Positions 34,604 through 47,920 are shown, numbered from the stretch's first letter. The stretch is 64,000 bases of DNA from Telopea speciosissima (GCF_018873765.1 NC_057917.1:54057464-54121463); one strand, 5' to 3'. Numbers and translations are program-made. The notes: generated from the letters alone by a model not told the origin.

Positions 34604-36265
34604 TGTGGGATTTTTAAGAATCATGCAGATCTACACTAAGTTTGAAATCATTATTTTGATCCTCACATTGATGGTATACCGTTGGTAAGTAGTGATATAA
34701 GTTTAATTTGAAAATTTGATATCATAAAATTCATTGAGACAAGTCAAATAAAACACATGATTGTCTCGTAAAGAAAATGTTAATCAAAATTTGGATTCAT
34801 TCAGATGACGGATTCAGAACTAAATGCAACATCTATATATTAATGTTACAGACATTGTCTGAAATATTGTCCAATGTATGATTTGGAGTTATAAGGATGC
34901 TAGTGTATACCACTTATGGTTGTTATGGGCAATTCAATGTAAACTTAGGTTTATATCATACCTGACATTACCTTAACTGTGGGAGCTAACATACTATAAG
35001 GATTCAGAAATACCACATTAGATTAGAGCGTAAAAAGTACAAAAATACCATAAGGAGACCAAAGATCACACTATTGGAGTGTAGATCATTTAGAGTTGAT
35101 CAGCTACTCATCTAGATTACGTTAAATGTGGTAACACAAGACCTAATTCGGATTATGTCTTCTGCATGCTATTGTAGCAGTAACTTGATAAAGCATTAAG
35201 CAACTAGAAAGGGTTTTTTCAAATGTAGAAGCAGAAAGAGTAGCATGTTATGAGGTTGTCTCTCATATGTAGTTTATGGCAACGTGTCACAGATCTTAAG
35301 AAGATACCTTTAATTGAAAAGACTATTTAAATATGTTGTGACTATGAACTTCTTAGATCGAAGAGTAGCAATTAGTCAGAATGGCACAAGAGAGATAATT
35401 GTAAGCCATTCACTAAATGTTTTATACCTAAAGTGTTCATAGACCATATGGGTCATATCAGATTATAAAGATCATTTAAGTGCAAACGATTATGTTAAAC
35501 TGTGTTGTGTATACATTTATGTTTCACAAGATCATTTTTATGACTTGTAATTCACAGTTTAAGATTCCAAAAATTAAGAAAACTCTCTGTAATTACTTAT
35601 GTATTTGTGTACACTTTAAGTTACGTAATAACAGATGTCCATTAGCACATAGGAAAATTTTATTGGACCTAGAGTTGACCATTTGGTTAATTCATAAAGG
35701 CACATCTACCACATTAAGGTTTGATTTAAGAAGGACAACATGAAAGAAAGTATTCATTGTATGGATATGTACCGCCATGATTCGTGGATGGAAGATCTCA
35801 TTTCAAACATGATGACACTCATTAGGTAAAAGTGTAGCATGGACATGCATTTATTGAACTTATACCTTAAACTTGGCACGTGGCAAAATTAGTCAAGTGA
35901 GACAATGTAAGGCTGAGGTGGCAAATACTGCCACATCAGCATCAGGTTAGTGTTAGATGTTTGACTCAAGGATAACTCCCTTGATGGGAGATAGTTATCC
36001 AAGAACTACTAAAGGGGATGGGTCCCTAGTCTCACTCTGACGGACAACTCTGCCTTATTATCAAGGGTGAGTATTGAGAGACAGAGTAGAGATGAGAAGA
36101 CCTACTTTTAGTTGTCTCCCTTAAGTGTTTATGAATTCATTTGATTGCTGCTGCAACCACTTTGCCGGAAAACACAAAGATTGATTGGACTGAGATGGCA
36201 AGCCTCGATCCCAATGGTACTGAAGGTATGTTCTGCATTTTCCACCTCTTTGGTTTCGCCATCAA
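34604..36265 (+). mobile_element. Probable solo LTR, Copia-like, about 1.66 kb
   Basis: The block starts TGTGGGATTTTTAAG and ends near tttcgccatcaa. The hexamer acttct lies directly on both sides (34598-34603 and 36266-36271), a plausible target duplication. The right part (loose inverted words, then 'gccggaaaacac' and 'tctgcattttccacctc') has the feel of a Copia LTR end. No internal domains are seen. The boundaries are my best reading. Confidence 0.45.
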
Positions 36266-36271
36266 ACTTCT

Positions 36272-37725
36272 CAAGAAAAAAATAAGATCACATCATTTGA
36301 CAACCTATACTACATTATAATCAGAACCTCAAAAATGTTGTGAGCACTAGACAAGAGTAGTTCATTTTCATTAACAAAGCTTGTAACCATATGTATTGCT
36401 TCCAGCCTTCGACCACTTAGTTAGTACGTAGGGTGCCATTACCTGAAAATGAAGAGCTGAAATTGCATTTTTAGTTGCTCTCCAAAGACAAATCCATATA
36501 GTAGCCATACCCCAATTCAATAATCATATTGCATTAGCATTTTCAATTTGTCATGAACTACTTATTGTAGGCAATTAGGGACTAATCAAGCCCACAAATG
36601 ACATTTGAGATCTTGATCGACATCATTCAGTTCTGGTGTGGAAGAAGGCAAGGCTCCCAGTCCCAAATGATTGAGTATGTATTTCTTCTCCAGTCCATCT
36701 AAGACCATTCTTTGTACAACTTCCAAAGCTGAACCCAAGTCCGAAGAGGTGTCTGGTGCAGAGTAATTCCTACCCAAACAATTTTTGTATTGGGAAAAAC
36801 AAATTATTTCCCACTTGTGTATGCAAACTAATGGAGAAATACAATGATAATCAAATATTTACAAAATAATAGCACAAGAGTAAACACATTCTATATTCTT
36901 CTTTCTTATTCTCTCCACTTCCACTCGAGAAACCAGTCAAGAGAAAGAGATCACCAACCATGTACATATTGAAAATATGTCCATCAAACTTGATTTTTAT
37001 AATATTTAAATTAATTTATCATACATGATAATTGACGGGCTATAGTTGTCCTTAAGTTTTCACCTAAAATAGTTTTGGATTAGGGATAGGACTAGACATC
37101 CTATTTATATGGTCGTTACACTGTGTGTTATTTGGAATGATGATTTTAAGGCACAAAAGTATGGGTATGCATACAGTGTGTGTGAAAATTGGAGGTTCAG
37201 ATCTAAATCAGGGGCAGATTTTGTATTGGGGTCTGGGTCTTAAATATTGCAAAAAGTCGCCACCTAGATTAGGGTCTAGAACCCATATATATTAGCCCCA
37301 ATTCTAAACTATTTGAGTTCATTCTGAACTGATCCAACTAAGGGTTAGGTTCGTGTCAGGTTATGGTCTGAGAAAGGTATTAGGCACCTCAGCCCATCCA
37401 ATTAAACCAAACTTCAAACTATAGATATGCTAACTATATAGCTCTTCAACCAAAACATCATGAAAATAAGAAAAAGAAGCAAGGAGGATATACTGAATGT
37501 AAAGCAAGCATAAATCCAAAACCCTTATAAGGCTAACAATGTATCAAACATAAGCTAATGTTAGAACATGCTGAAAATTACAGAAATACCAATATACATA
37601 TGAACATGGCCAAACACGATTGCGATATCTAGTTGGTCACATGGTCTCTACATAAGCGTCTGAGCCATCAAATTTTTTTTTTTAGTATCAAAAGAATCAT
37701 TTATTGGTGTGAGATAAGTTCAAGG
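36272..37725. other. Gene-free stretch with one possible exon scrap
   Basis: A minus-strand frame at 36586-36777 (LGSALEVVQRMVLDGLEKK, then GLGALPSSTPELNDVD) has gene-like composition but I do not recognise it. The remainder is AT-rich with no features I can support. Confidence 0.3.
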
Positions 37726-37735
37726 TGTGCAAATT

Positions 37736-37924
37736 CAATTTGGATCCTTTACTACCTAGCTGTCCGGTAGGACCGTGCTGCCTAGATATGGAGAGGCATG
37801 CAATGACCGCCTCACCCTTTGCTCAAGTGCCTTACTTGAATGGGGGTAAGGCGGTCATTACGTGCCTCACCATGTTTGGGCAATACGGTTCTACCGGACA
37901 ACTCGACAGTAAAAAATCTGGATC
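37736..37924. mobile_element. Foldback MITE with 10-bp target duplication
   Basis: Left half (ctgtccggtaggaccgtgct, then gaggcatgcaatgaccgcct) and right half (its inverse, aggcggtcattacgtgcctc, then ggttctaccggacaa) form a near-complete hairpin. The sequence tgtgcaaatt lies on both sides (37726-37735 and 37925-37934). A 10-bp duplication fits the Mutator class. The centre (ctcaagtgccttacttgaat, then gggggtaaggc) is shared with the element at 47333, so they are one family. Confidence 0.75.
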
Positions 37925-37934
37925 TGTGCAAATT

Positions 37935-38830
37935 ACATAAACCAAACAATCAAAGAGTGGAATTAGACCATTCAGTCATACTCGCAAAGGACTGGAATTC
38001 AGTTAAACCATGAAGGTAGAGATTATTGCTACCATTTTTATAAGAAAAAAAAACAGAAAAAGAAGTCAGTAGATAATAAGAACGCCTTACACGACATCCA
38101 TTCCTGATTCCACATTCCATTTTTTAAAGTCATTTTAAAATCAAGAAAAAAAAGGTGAAGGCAGTTTAAGCCTTTGGTGGTGGGCATTACGGTCAACATA
38201 ACATCATGACAAGAAAAGATGGCAACCATAAAAAAAAACCCAAAAATAAAAAAGAAAAGAGTCGATGTCGGTTTCCACATTTCCTCTCTCTCTTTCTCTC
38301 TCTGTCCAACTTTTTTCTTTTGTTTTTTAGTTTGGGGTTTTTTCCCTTATGCCTTCCTTTTCTTCCTTCTTCCAATTTTCAATTCCCCGTAGCTGTTGCT
38401 AATCACCTATTTATATATATAGCCTTTATTGCTTACACGGAGGATGAACGTTTTGGTAATTTCCTTAATAGATAAGAACTGGGCTCAGGTCTTCCTCTTT
38501 CCGGTCTTTACACTTATAAACGTACAAGCTTTATAATTATAAATTATAATGTTTATTAGATTAATTTTCTCATAAAAGAATGAGAAATTGAAAAGCAAAG
38601 AGTAGGTATAAGAAAGGACAGCTCTTTCGAGAAAACAGGAAACCCTCTCTCTCTCTCTCTCTCTCTCTCTCGTATTATGAATAATAATCTCAATAATAAT
38701 CCAGATTAAGGAGAATTATTAGATTACAATACAAGGCCAAGGGGAAGGGGGGGGGGGGGCCGAAGTGAGGTGGGGGCGCTGAAGGTGAGATTGAGAAGGG
38801 TGAGAGGTTACTGTAAATTGTTGTTAAATG
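37935..38830 (+). promoter_or_regulatory. Upstream region of the HAP8-like gene
   Basis: No gene was seen. The stretch holds pyrimidine tracts (38281-38400), a (CT)n run (38645-38671), a G-run near 38748 and an (AC)n run (38838-38859). These are consistent with a plant promoter and leader, but no TATA box can be picked with confidence. Confidence 0.35.
38645..38671. repeat. (CT)n microsatellite
   Basis: About 13 CT units upstream of the HAP8-like gene leader. Confidence 0.95.
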
Positions 38831-38837
38831 GGTACTT

Positions 38838-38859
38838 ACACACACACACACACACACAC
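38838..38859. repeat. (AC)n microsatellite
   Basis: Eleven AC units near the presumed leader of the HAP8-like gene. Confidence 0.95.
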
Positions 38860-38879
38860 TATACACACTTAATAGAGAT

Positions 38880-40336
38880 ACAAAGAAGAAGAAGAAGAGC
38901 TGCGCTGCTTTTGGTGGAGAACCTGATGCCCCCTCCCCCTTTGATGTGTTAGTGGGTGGTGGTGCTGTTTTCTTAACTGTTGATGTTCCCTCTCTCTGCT
39001 CCTCTTCCTCTTCTTCGTCTTTTCTCTCTCTCTCTCTCTCCCTACTCTTGAACGACTTCTAATCTTTTCTAGTCTTACTTTCTCGGATTTTCATGTAAAA
39101 CCCATCAGGATTCAGAAGCAGCTCCAGGTTTGTATGATTTTTTGTTCGCTTCTTGGATTAGTTGTTTCCGATCTTCATTTGAGGATTTTTTTTTTTTTTT
39201 TTTTTTATCTTTTTAATCTTCTCCTGATTACCTAGGACTTCTTTTCCACTTTCTTTTTCTTTGGTTTCATTCATTGTTATCCTCTCTGCAATCGGTCCGG
39301 AGTTTCAACTGGGTTTGGTTATCATCTCTCCTTGCTCACTTCCCCCTTCTTAAAACCCATATTTTCTTGTGTTTTGTTGAATCTGGGTGAACCATGAAAG
39401 TAAGAGTTCCATCATCCGTGTGATTTCATGCTCTTTTCTTTCATATAAGGGCTATCGATCATTATATAGGAAGTCTATACATGGGTTTTAACTGGATTTA
39501 ATAGTTTTTGTGTCCCCCATCTATCTCTCCAACTGAGATTTGGGTCCCCAAGTCACAACGTTTCCCTTTTTTTCGTATACTCTCCCTTGTGATTCAAGAC
39601 TATTTGGGTTTCCTTCCTTTGTTTTTTCCTGGTAATCTTAGGACATTTCACATCTCGCCGGACTTTAGTTACAGTTTGTTTTCCCCTTCAACCCTTTTGA
39701 TTTTTTTGGGGGCGGATGGGGGGGAACTGGGGAGGGGGTGGTGGAGTAATTCTATCGTGTGGATCTGGTGGTGGAATCCTGTTACTTTTGCCTGGTTTTG
39801 GGCTTGCCCTCTCTCCTAGTTCCGATCTCTTTCACTTTGTTTTTCCGTCCTTCGCCACATAAAATAACGTTCCTTCGGTCTTTAATCTCAAGTCTCATAA
39901 CTTATCTTTGCTTGGTCTTGGTGGGTCTTGGTGGGTTTCGTTTCTTTCACTAATGTCTCTTGTATTCTACTGGATTAATGGGTAATCGAAGCTACTTCTA
40001 AGATACCATGATTTGAAAAAGTCCCCAGAGGCTTTGTTCCTGTTCTTCACCTCTCCTTAATACATAAAATAACGTTCTACAAGCTTCAAGAACCCTGGTT
40101 TTTAAGCTTGTGTGTTGTTGTCTCTTACTTGCAGGATGGTTCATGGGGAGAAAGGGACTGTTTAGTTGCTGGGTTTTGATCTTCTTTTCCCAACTTCTAT
40201 ACATAAGGTGGAGGTGGTGTGGTGGTAGTGATTGGTTTAAAGCTCACAGGCTCTTGTTATGCTGGGGAAGAGATTATCGTCGAAGTACTTGTGACTGTTT
40301 CCAAAACAGCACAAGAAGGGGGAAGTCTTTCTGCAG
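38880..40336 (+). promoter_or_regulatory. Long 5' UTR of the HAP8-like gene, with intron and uORFs
   Basis: A leader exon ends at 39127 (cagctccag then GTTTGT); the next exon starts at 40135 after cttacttgcag. In that exon an upstream ATG at 40137 opens MVHGEKGTV-stop. Another ATG at 40143 opens an 83-residue frame that ends at 40394, past the main ATG at 40337 and out of frame with it. Such overlapping uORFs usually lower main-frame translation. Confidence 0.55.
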
Positions 40337-43300
40337 ATGTTATCCGTCGAAAACCCTCCAGATCCCTCATGTTCTACCAAAAGTTCACAACTGAAAAATG
40401 ATGAAAGGGCTTCTGATGGGCTTGCCCTGCAAGTGCCGGATCTGCTAAAGAAGCAAGGTCTTGGTGGTACTGATAAATTCTCTATAAGGTAATGGCGGCG
40501 TCTCTTCTTTGTTTCTGTAAATGGTATTGGTATTCTTTACTTGTTCCATGCTTTGCTTCGAATTTTATGCCATCAACTCTCGTATCTGGCCGGTTACCTT
40601 TCCCCTCTACTCCCAATACGGTGGCCTGAGAGATTTCAGACATCCCAGAATTCCTTCCTCGAATTAGGTCCAGATCTACATGGTGCTTCATTTCTGTTGA
40701 TGGTAGAATAGCTTCTCCTTCTCTTCTGCCTCTGGGATTGTTCCTCGAAACTCTTTTTTGGTATGAAGATGAGAGGCTTTTATTAACTAAAGTTCTCTGA
40801 GTTTTTGGAAATATAGTTTACCAAATTTAGAGGGTTTCACCTTAATTGTGACCTCAGAGGCATCTCTCTCTCTCTCTCTGATGGTTGTTTGGCATGCGTG
40901 AAGTGTTCATTTGAGTTCATTGGAGCATAAAATCATGCGGCTTTATTACATGTTGACTTCCTCAACCATCCTCTAGCCATCGATTTCTCTTTGGTGACTT
41001 TCAGTCATAACTATTTGATGGGTTCTATCATCCTTGAGCTTAAAATGCTTTTTGGGTTTCAGATTTTCTTGGTGGGATAACTCCAAAAGAGCTTAGTGAT
41101 GAAAAAAGCTCGGTGGTATTTGACTGTTTCTGCTGTTTATTTGGTGTTATACTCCCTCTGACTCCAGATCTTTTTTTTTTTTTGGTGTGACAGAGATTAT
41201 GCTTTTGCAGCACGGAGCAAGGATATTTGTGCTAGCTGGCCTTTTCATAAGAAGCATTTACAAATTTGCTTGAAGCATGGCATCAAGGATCCGTTGCCAC
41301 CGTTTGAAACTCCTGATTCTGTAAGAAACCAGTGTTCCAGCAAGATTATTGCTCTAGGATCCGATCAACTGGGGAGAAACACTGTAGGGGAAGAAGGTTC
41401 ATTTCGGAAGGAAAACGCCAGTAATCTAGATGGGGAATCTTGTCCACGATTTGATCCATCAGTGTTAGTGTCTGCAGACGAAGCTCCATCTCAAGTACAG
41501 GAGAAGGAGAAGTTTACAGTCTCCGAAGACAGGAGTTTATGCCAATTGGTGCCGGGTTTGGATCAAGGTGAAAAAGGACATATTCCATTGCGGGTCAGTC
41601 ATGCCCAATGTAGGGGGAGTGAGTCATCTCCCACTAGTAGGTTCCCTTTATCAGCCCCCAACACTTTGCCAGAGGCCTCAGTGGAACTTGAGGTTGCAGG
41701 AGCTCCTTGCACACTCCACAAGCCTGGAATAGCAATTGAATCGAAGGGTAAGAAGTGCAGATTAATAGTAAAATTGGGTAGCATCTCTAATCTCAGTAAC
41801 ACCAACGAGCATACATTGAACACTACTACCATATCAGACTCCATGGCTTCAAAAGTTTGCCCTGTTTGCAAGATGTTCTCATCTACTTCAAACACTGCAC
41901 TGAATGCTCATATTGACCAGTGCCTTGCGGTGGAATCCACTTCCAAGTTGGCTCTGAATTCTAAACTGGGCAAACACCGGGTGAAACCAAGGAAAAAGAG
42001 GTCAATGGTGGACATCTGTGCATCTGCACCACGTTGTACACTCGAAGAGCTTGATAGGAGGAATGGTTCAAATTGGGCTGCAGATTTAAGGATGTCTTCT
42101 GCAAGTGTCGAGGTTCGCACCGAAGGGAAAAAACAAAGGCTGTCTAACATGCCTCTCGAGGATGATGAAGAAGATAATGCAGTCTATTTTGATTCTAATG
42201 GCACAAAGATTCGGATTCTATCTAAATTTAAGGACACACCAGTGTCAACAGTTGGGAAGGATTTCAAACCCAGGAAGCATATGAGAGATTGTAAAGATAT
42301 CAAGAACTTCTCTACTGTAAAGAGAAGACGTATTGCACCCAGACATTCTAAGTACATGAACCTAAAGCTTCAGACTGAGTCACTCTCTCAAAAGCCAGAT
42401 CGGGCTGAGGTACTTCTTTCTTTATTCTTTCTTGTGTTCTCAAAGTTATCTGGGTGATATACTTATGTTTTGTCTTGAAAACGCCTGTCTTTTTGAGTTT
42501 GGAGCAGTACATTTGAATGTTTTATCTCACTGAACTAGTGTGTCTGGTCTGCCTTTGGGTTTTCAGAATTATGATAAGACAAAACAATTTACAACGCCTT
42601 TTTTGTACTTGGTTTGAACGTTTTCTGGTGTACATATGTTTCCAGATTCAGGTTATTTCGTTTTATATTAGACTTTCGGAAGGGGGGAAAAAAAAAAAAA
42701 AAAAGGAAGAAAGAAAACATTATAACATGCAATCACACTATTATGGCATTTCAGTAATATAGTTGCTTTGGTGTTGATGAACAGATATATGGGGCCTCGG
42801 GAGGGAAGCATGGGATGGAGGAAAGTCTCAAGAAAGAAGAATCTCTATCTCAACTCCTGAAAGTTTGTGATCAGATCAAACCCAGTGAGTCACGAGCTGT
42901 AGGACAGTGGGCATGCTCCAAACGAACTGGTCTGTCAAAGAAGTTTTGTGGCCAAGATGGGAGTCATAATCCTGACTGGGATTGTTCATCACTAGAGCTG
43001 ATGGACTCACTGGATAGTAGTGATCAATTAAACTTGAGAAATTATTCTATGGAGAGGAGTCAAATTTGTAAACTTCCAAACTCATCATCTGAAGATCCTA
43101 CCTCTTCTCCGAAAAGCAAGAAGGTAGGAAGTCTGTCATATGGAGCCCCAGTCATTTCCAATAAAAAGAAATGTTCGAGACTAGCAGCAGGTGGTCTTAG
43201 TCGGTTGAGTAACGGAAGCACTTCTTCTGAACTTGATGGATGTATGCCGAAGCTTTCAAGATCTTTAAGAAATCATGCTGGATCACCACGACGTATGAGA

Positions 43301-45730
43301 ATTGAAATTCATGCAGACCCAGTCAAAAGCTCCAATGGTTTGCCCAAGATGGCATCACAACAATCTAGGACTTCTCATCTTTTGTCAGCAAAAGGCAAGA
43401 AATCCACTTTGAAGAAGAAAATGTTGTTAGTCAGGGAAGCATCTCCTATGACTAAAGTTAATGAGAAAGGAAGTCATTTCATCTTTAAGAAGTCTCGGAT
43501 GCATAAATCCATGGCAAAAACAGTTGATCAGGTACAAGCATTCTCCTCTGATTTGGTCGAAGACTATGATGAGGCCCACGAGGGACATAATTTTGTTGAG
43601 AATCAATTTGGATACATTAACCAAATGGAAGAGACCCACAGGTTAGACCCGAACAATATTTTTGAGTCTGAAACAAGAGAGAGCATAGATGGAGTGACTC
43701 TGGGAAAAGACAATGCAGTTGAACATGGTTGTTGCTATTGTAGCAAGAATGCACCTGATATGTTTGATGGTCAAGAACCTGGTACTGAGGAAACTCATGT
43801 TGGTGAGAAGGATACAGCAATTAGGCTTTCCCCAGGGAATACTGTCCGAGGCTCCACTGTCAGTTCAGACAGAAACTTCTCTTCAGAATCCCATGAGCTC
43901 GGTACTTGTTCTGATATCCGATCCATTAACTTGTCATCAATTGGAAAACATAAAAGACCTATGTGTGGAACTGAAACACATACTGGACCCACTGAACTAT
44001 ATCTTACTGATGACCTAGAGATGGATTTTGCAGATGAAATTGGTAGTTTTAGTACTGGAAAAACTGATCGTTCATCAGAAGCAGGTTTGAAGGTTAGACT
44101 TGAAAGCTCACTTTCTGAAGTTGATGTAATACCTATACCGGGACCACCAGGATCATTTTTGCCAAGTCCTCGGGGTTCAGAAGTTCTCCAGGGAAGCTCA
44201 TCACATAACTCAAGCAGGGTTTCATCTTTTCAAGACAGATATTTTCTTGCTGATAGAGATTTATCTGGATCTCCTGTTTCTGCAACCTCCTCCATCTCTC
44301 ATCCTCACATGGAAGGAACTGATTTAAAACATTCAGAGCTGGAGTCCCATGCAAGATCTCCTCTAGTTCAAGACAAAATTGCTTCCTTTTCATACTGTAG
44401 CAACAATCCAGTTGTGAGGGATTCAACAATATCTCCAGGCATGGTGAGTATGGATGGAGTAGAAAGAACCAATTTCGAAAGGGAGAATGTAAAGTTCACT
44501 ATGATCTCTCCATCCATGGGCCCACTGGAATATTTAGCTGATCAGACATGCTGTTGCTCAAGAAAGGAGGGTACATCTCGAGGTGCTGCCCTAGTGCATG
44601 AAAAATCAACCTCCCCAGGGCAATGTAGGAAGACCCCAGCCATTCTTAATGCCATGGGAAATCAGATGATTAGCGAGCAAAGTACCAGGCCTGAAATGCT
44701 TGCTTCTTTCAGCATTTGCCCAAATTCGAGAATTGATGAGATGCTGGCCCCCGTCTTAGAATTGCCTACAAGTCCTATTGCTTTGAAAAATTCTCTTGCA
44801 GCTGCTTTGAACTTCCCAGGTCTCAATGATTCAGATTTCGCTTCTCCATCCGCTCATGCTCATCCTCAGACCACTTCTCATCCTGTTCTTAGGTTAATGG
44901 GCAAGAATTTAATGGTGGTAAACAAAGATGAAGACACATCCATGAAACTCAGAGAGATTATGCCAGGGGCACCAAGTGGTGGTCCAAATGCAAACTATTT
45001 GGCTCTTCTTGGATACTCTAATGTTAATGCCCCCAATGAGGACTGTGTTTCAAATTATCACACAACCACAAAAGGTCCTGTCATTGGCAACCAGGATTCC
45101 TGCAATACATCCTCCCAATTTTATGATTTTGGTTTACCAAATGGGTTCAGAGATCTCTGTAATTCTGAGGCACACCAAAAGCTCCCACTGTCACAAGGTG
45201 TAAATTGTTCTAACATGCCTGTGGGAGGCTCTGCAGCGTCTTCATTGCAGCATCATTTGTTGCATCAGGAAGAGGGGTTGAATAGGAAACCAAATCCTCC
45301 ATTTACTTACGTGGATAGAGTTTTTTCATCTCCACAACCCCAACAACGGAGTGCTGTTCCTGCCACTGAAGCTGTTGCCGGTCCCATCCATGAGGTGATT
45401 ATCATTGATGGCTCTCCAGAAAATGATGCTGATTCAAGAATGAGAAATGCAAAACCCACTGAGGGGTTAAGGGGAAGCCAGCCTTCTCCAGTGGGTATCC
45501 TGGCTTCAACTGCATCTGGTTCTAATTTGACACAGGTGAGTCCATTTCCTTGCTTTCAGTCACGGAATGCTTATATGCTGAGGCAACCACCAGTAAGGCC
45601 CAAGCCCAGTTTTCTCGTATCATGCCCTGGAGGAGATGCAAACCCTGTGAAGTGGAAAGGTACTTTCGAAGTCTCCAGTGCATTATCGCGAGGTCCTGTC
45701 ATTGCTCCACAAGCTCGACGGGTCATTTGA
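40337..45730 (+). CDS. HAP8: HAPLESS 8-like protein with C2HC zinc finger
   Basis: Three coding exons fit (40337-40488, 41194-42409, 42785-45730), giving 1437 residues with consistent phases and GT-AG introns. The start MLSVENPPDPSCSTKSSQLK and the junction block FSIRDYAFAARSKDI...WPF are the conserved N-terminus of a plant-specific family that includes Arabidopsis At5g56250 (HAPLESS 8, needed for male gamete function). A single zinc-finger-like motif lies near residues 273-294 (C-P-V-C, 13 residues, H-x3-C), of the UBZ4/C2HC kind. A basic patch (KHRVKPRKKR) follows it, suggesting nuclear location. A second conserved block, VLRLMGKNLMVVNKDED, is in the C-terminal third. Most of the rest is Ser-rich and probably disordered. 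The molecular function is not established. The reading frame is intact, so the gene looks functional. Confidence 0.85.
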
Positions 45731-46240
45731 AACCTTGAGCAAGGCACTCCAACAGGCCTTCTCTTTGCTGGTTAAGTGGTCCCTTAATCGGGAGTCAGTA
45801 CTTTACAGGCACCTTTGATGCATTACCAGGACTCGGCAAAACTTTGACCTGCTTCTTATTGGAATTTTGAGCTCATGAATTGATCCTGGCTGACAGTGTT
45901 GCAGGTTTGCGACGGGTTATTGTCTGTGGTGGATAAATTATAAATTTGAATGGTGTGAAGGAGCCTGCAAAAAATTTAGTATATATGTACCAATGAGTAT
46001 CTGAGGAGGGTTTGTATTTACTTTGATCTGGTGACTTTTTTTGGTGACACATAAACAGTTGTTGAAACTGCTGACTGCAAAATTGCTGTCTTGAGTTTGA
46101 CCCAAGAGTAAGTAATGCTATGTTATTGGAATAATTGTTGAATTTGAAGATACACTTTCTCATTGTCATGTTGTTTTGAAGAGAAGAATTTTTTTTCTGG
46201 ATCATTGATTTACTGCTGTTCATGTCAACCGTCGGTTTCT
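45731..46240 (+). other. 3' UTR of the HAP8-like gene
   Basis: Non-coding sequence directly after the stop codon. No firm polyadenylation signal was picked, but transcript ends near 46.0-46.2 kb would be normal. Confidence 0.4.
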
Positions 46241-46577
46241 AATTGGGCTCGTACTTGAAGTTACATACATAACATCGAGAATGAACTCTTCTGAATTACT
46301 TTCTATTTTTTTATTTTTTTATTTTTTGGTAAATTTGGAAGTTTGAAGTTAGACTGCACTTGTTAAGTTTTATGAAGGTAGTAATGTTATAAATTAACGT
46401 TTGATGATTAGAGGGAACAAGACCTAATAATAGTGGATTTTAGACAAGGTTTAGTTTTGGACTAATCAGCATTTGGACGTTTTGATTTGTAACATATGCA
46501 TAGGCCTCAACACCTTAAAGTGCAGCAGTAACTTAACTCTTTACTCTTTCTCTTTCTCTTTCTCTCTCTCTCTCTTG

Positions 46578-47290
46578 TTGTGTCACGGAATTTAGTTCCA
46601 CATCGACTGTGTCTTGATCATGGAATGTCCATATAAGTGGTGGTCAACCTTCACATTGTGGGTATTGGAGTCATTGCTGAAGTATTGATTTTGAAACCAG
46701 TTTGGCCCCTTCTTACTTATATGAATCACAGCAATAGTAGCTTGGATGGAATTTAGTGGGGACTGGATAGAAATCTTTTATCTCTGAAACAGGAGGACTC
46801 TTAATTCATATGGAAGTGTAAGGTTTGAGTTAGAGAATAGCTAGGCTTATATATAGCCTTGCTATGGTTGAAACAAGAGAGCAATACAGTTCCTTCTTTT
46901 TCAAATCAGAGTTGTTTGAGTTTACAATTAAGGATTATATATTTCAACCTATTGGCATGCTTCGCCTTCATCTCTCTCGTCTCAACAAATCGCCTGGAGA
47001 TATAGATACCTTTAGCCTTCTGGTTTTTAATTTGTCAGAAAGAACAGTTGAAGTGGTATCTTTGTGAGAATCAGTACATGAAGATTCGATAATGTGATCA
47101 TGGATATCAATAAACAGAGAATAAAGATTCCGCACAGAAGTCCAAGGCAGGAGCTGGCATTTGTAAGATAATCTTATTGAAGACCGTCTGGAATTGGGAC
47201 TAACCAATAAGGATCTCTTTCCTTGATAAACAGATCCATAAAATTTATATCTGATAACAAGAGAAGGTAAGATACAAACTAATGTTGGTT
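46578..47290 (+). mobile_element. LTR-like sequence with TATA box
   Basis: The block begins TGTCACGGAATTTAGTTCCAC, a common plant LTR start, and has a TATA-like ttatatatagcc near 46849. It contains no coding domains. A matching end and target duplication were not found, so it may be an LTR fragment. Confidence 0.3.
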
Positions 47291-47332
47291 GATACATGTC
47301 CCCTATGATGGTTGGAGAAGAGGGGGGGGGGG

Positions 47333-47475
47333 GGATCTTCTACGGCGTGGTTGTCCCAACGACCTGTACAGTGTAGACACAAGACGGTATGCAATGATCG
47401 CCTTACCCTTACCCGAGCACCTTGCCCAAGTGGGGGTAAGGCCGTTGGGGCAGCTGCGCCGTAGAAGATCTGGAT
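47333..47475. mobile_element. Foldback MITE, same family as 37736
   Basis: The left gatcttctacggcg...cccaacgacct and right aggccgttgggg...cgccgtagaagatc pair as a hairpin. The central 'cttacccttacccgagcacc' and 'gggggtaaggc' match the 37.7-kb element. G-runs of 12 or more bases lie on both sides and could be the duplicated target. Confidence 0.65.
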
Positions 47476-47875
47476 GGGGGGGGGGGGGGGGGTTGGCTAA
47501 CTCACCTACCCATGTTAAATTCTGTGGGGGAGTGTATTACCCATACTCATGAAAGTGGAAATCCCACCTCCATGATGTCAATGTGCGCGCTAATTGACCC
47601 GTGCTCACACAAGGGCCACGCTTCCCAGAGAAACAGGATGGGGGATGAGTGACAAATAAAGCATTGAAGAAACAAGGATACATGATAGATGGATGGGCCA
47701 TGAATATCATAAGTGAAGCAGTGCAAAAAATTCAAAAAAATTTAATGCTTACATTGGCTAAGCCACACAATTCAGTTAATATCCCATGGCTTGGAATCAC
47801 TGTGTGACACAATTAAACTTGTCCACCCATAAATGCTTTATTAATGTGCCGGTTCTGAAGATCCTTTAGCCTACA

Positions 47876-47920
<45 letters not shown>

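Noticed and set aside
43427-44429. Minus-strand frames opposite the HAP8-like exon 3
   Set aside because: Antisense shadows of an intact 972-codon exon.
45534-45559. GTGAGT...TTTCAG inside the last HAP8-like exon, looking like an intron
   Set aside because: It would be only about 24 bases, below the plant minimum, and the frame stays open through it.
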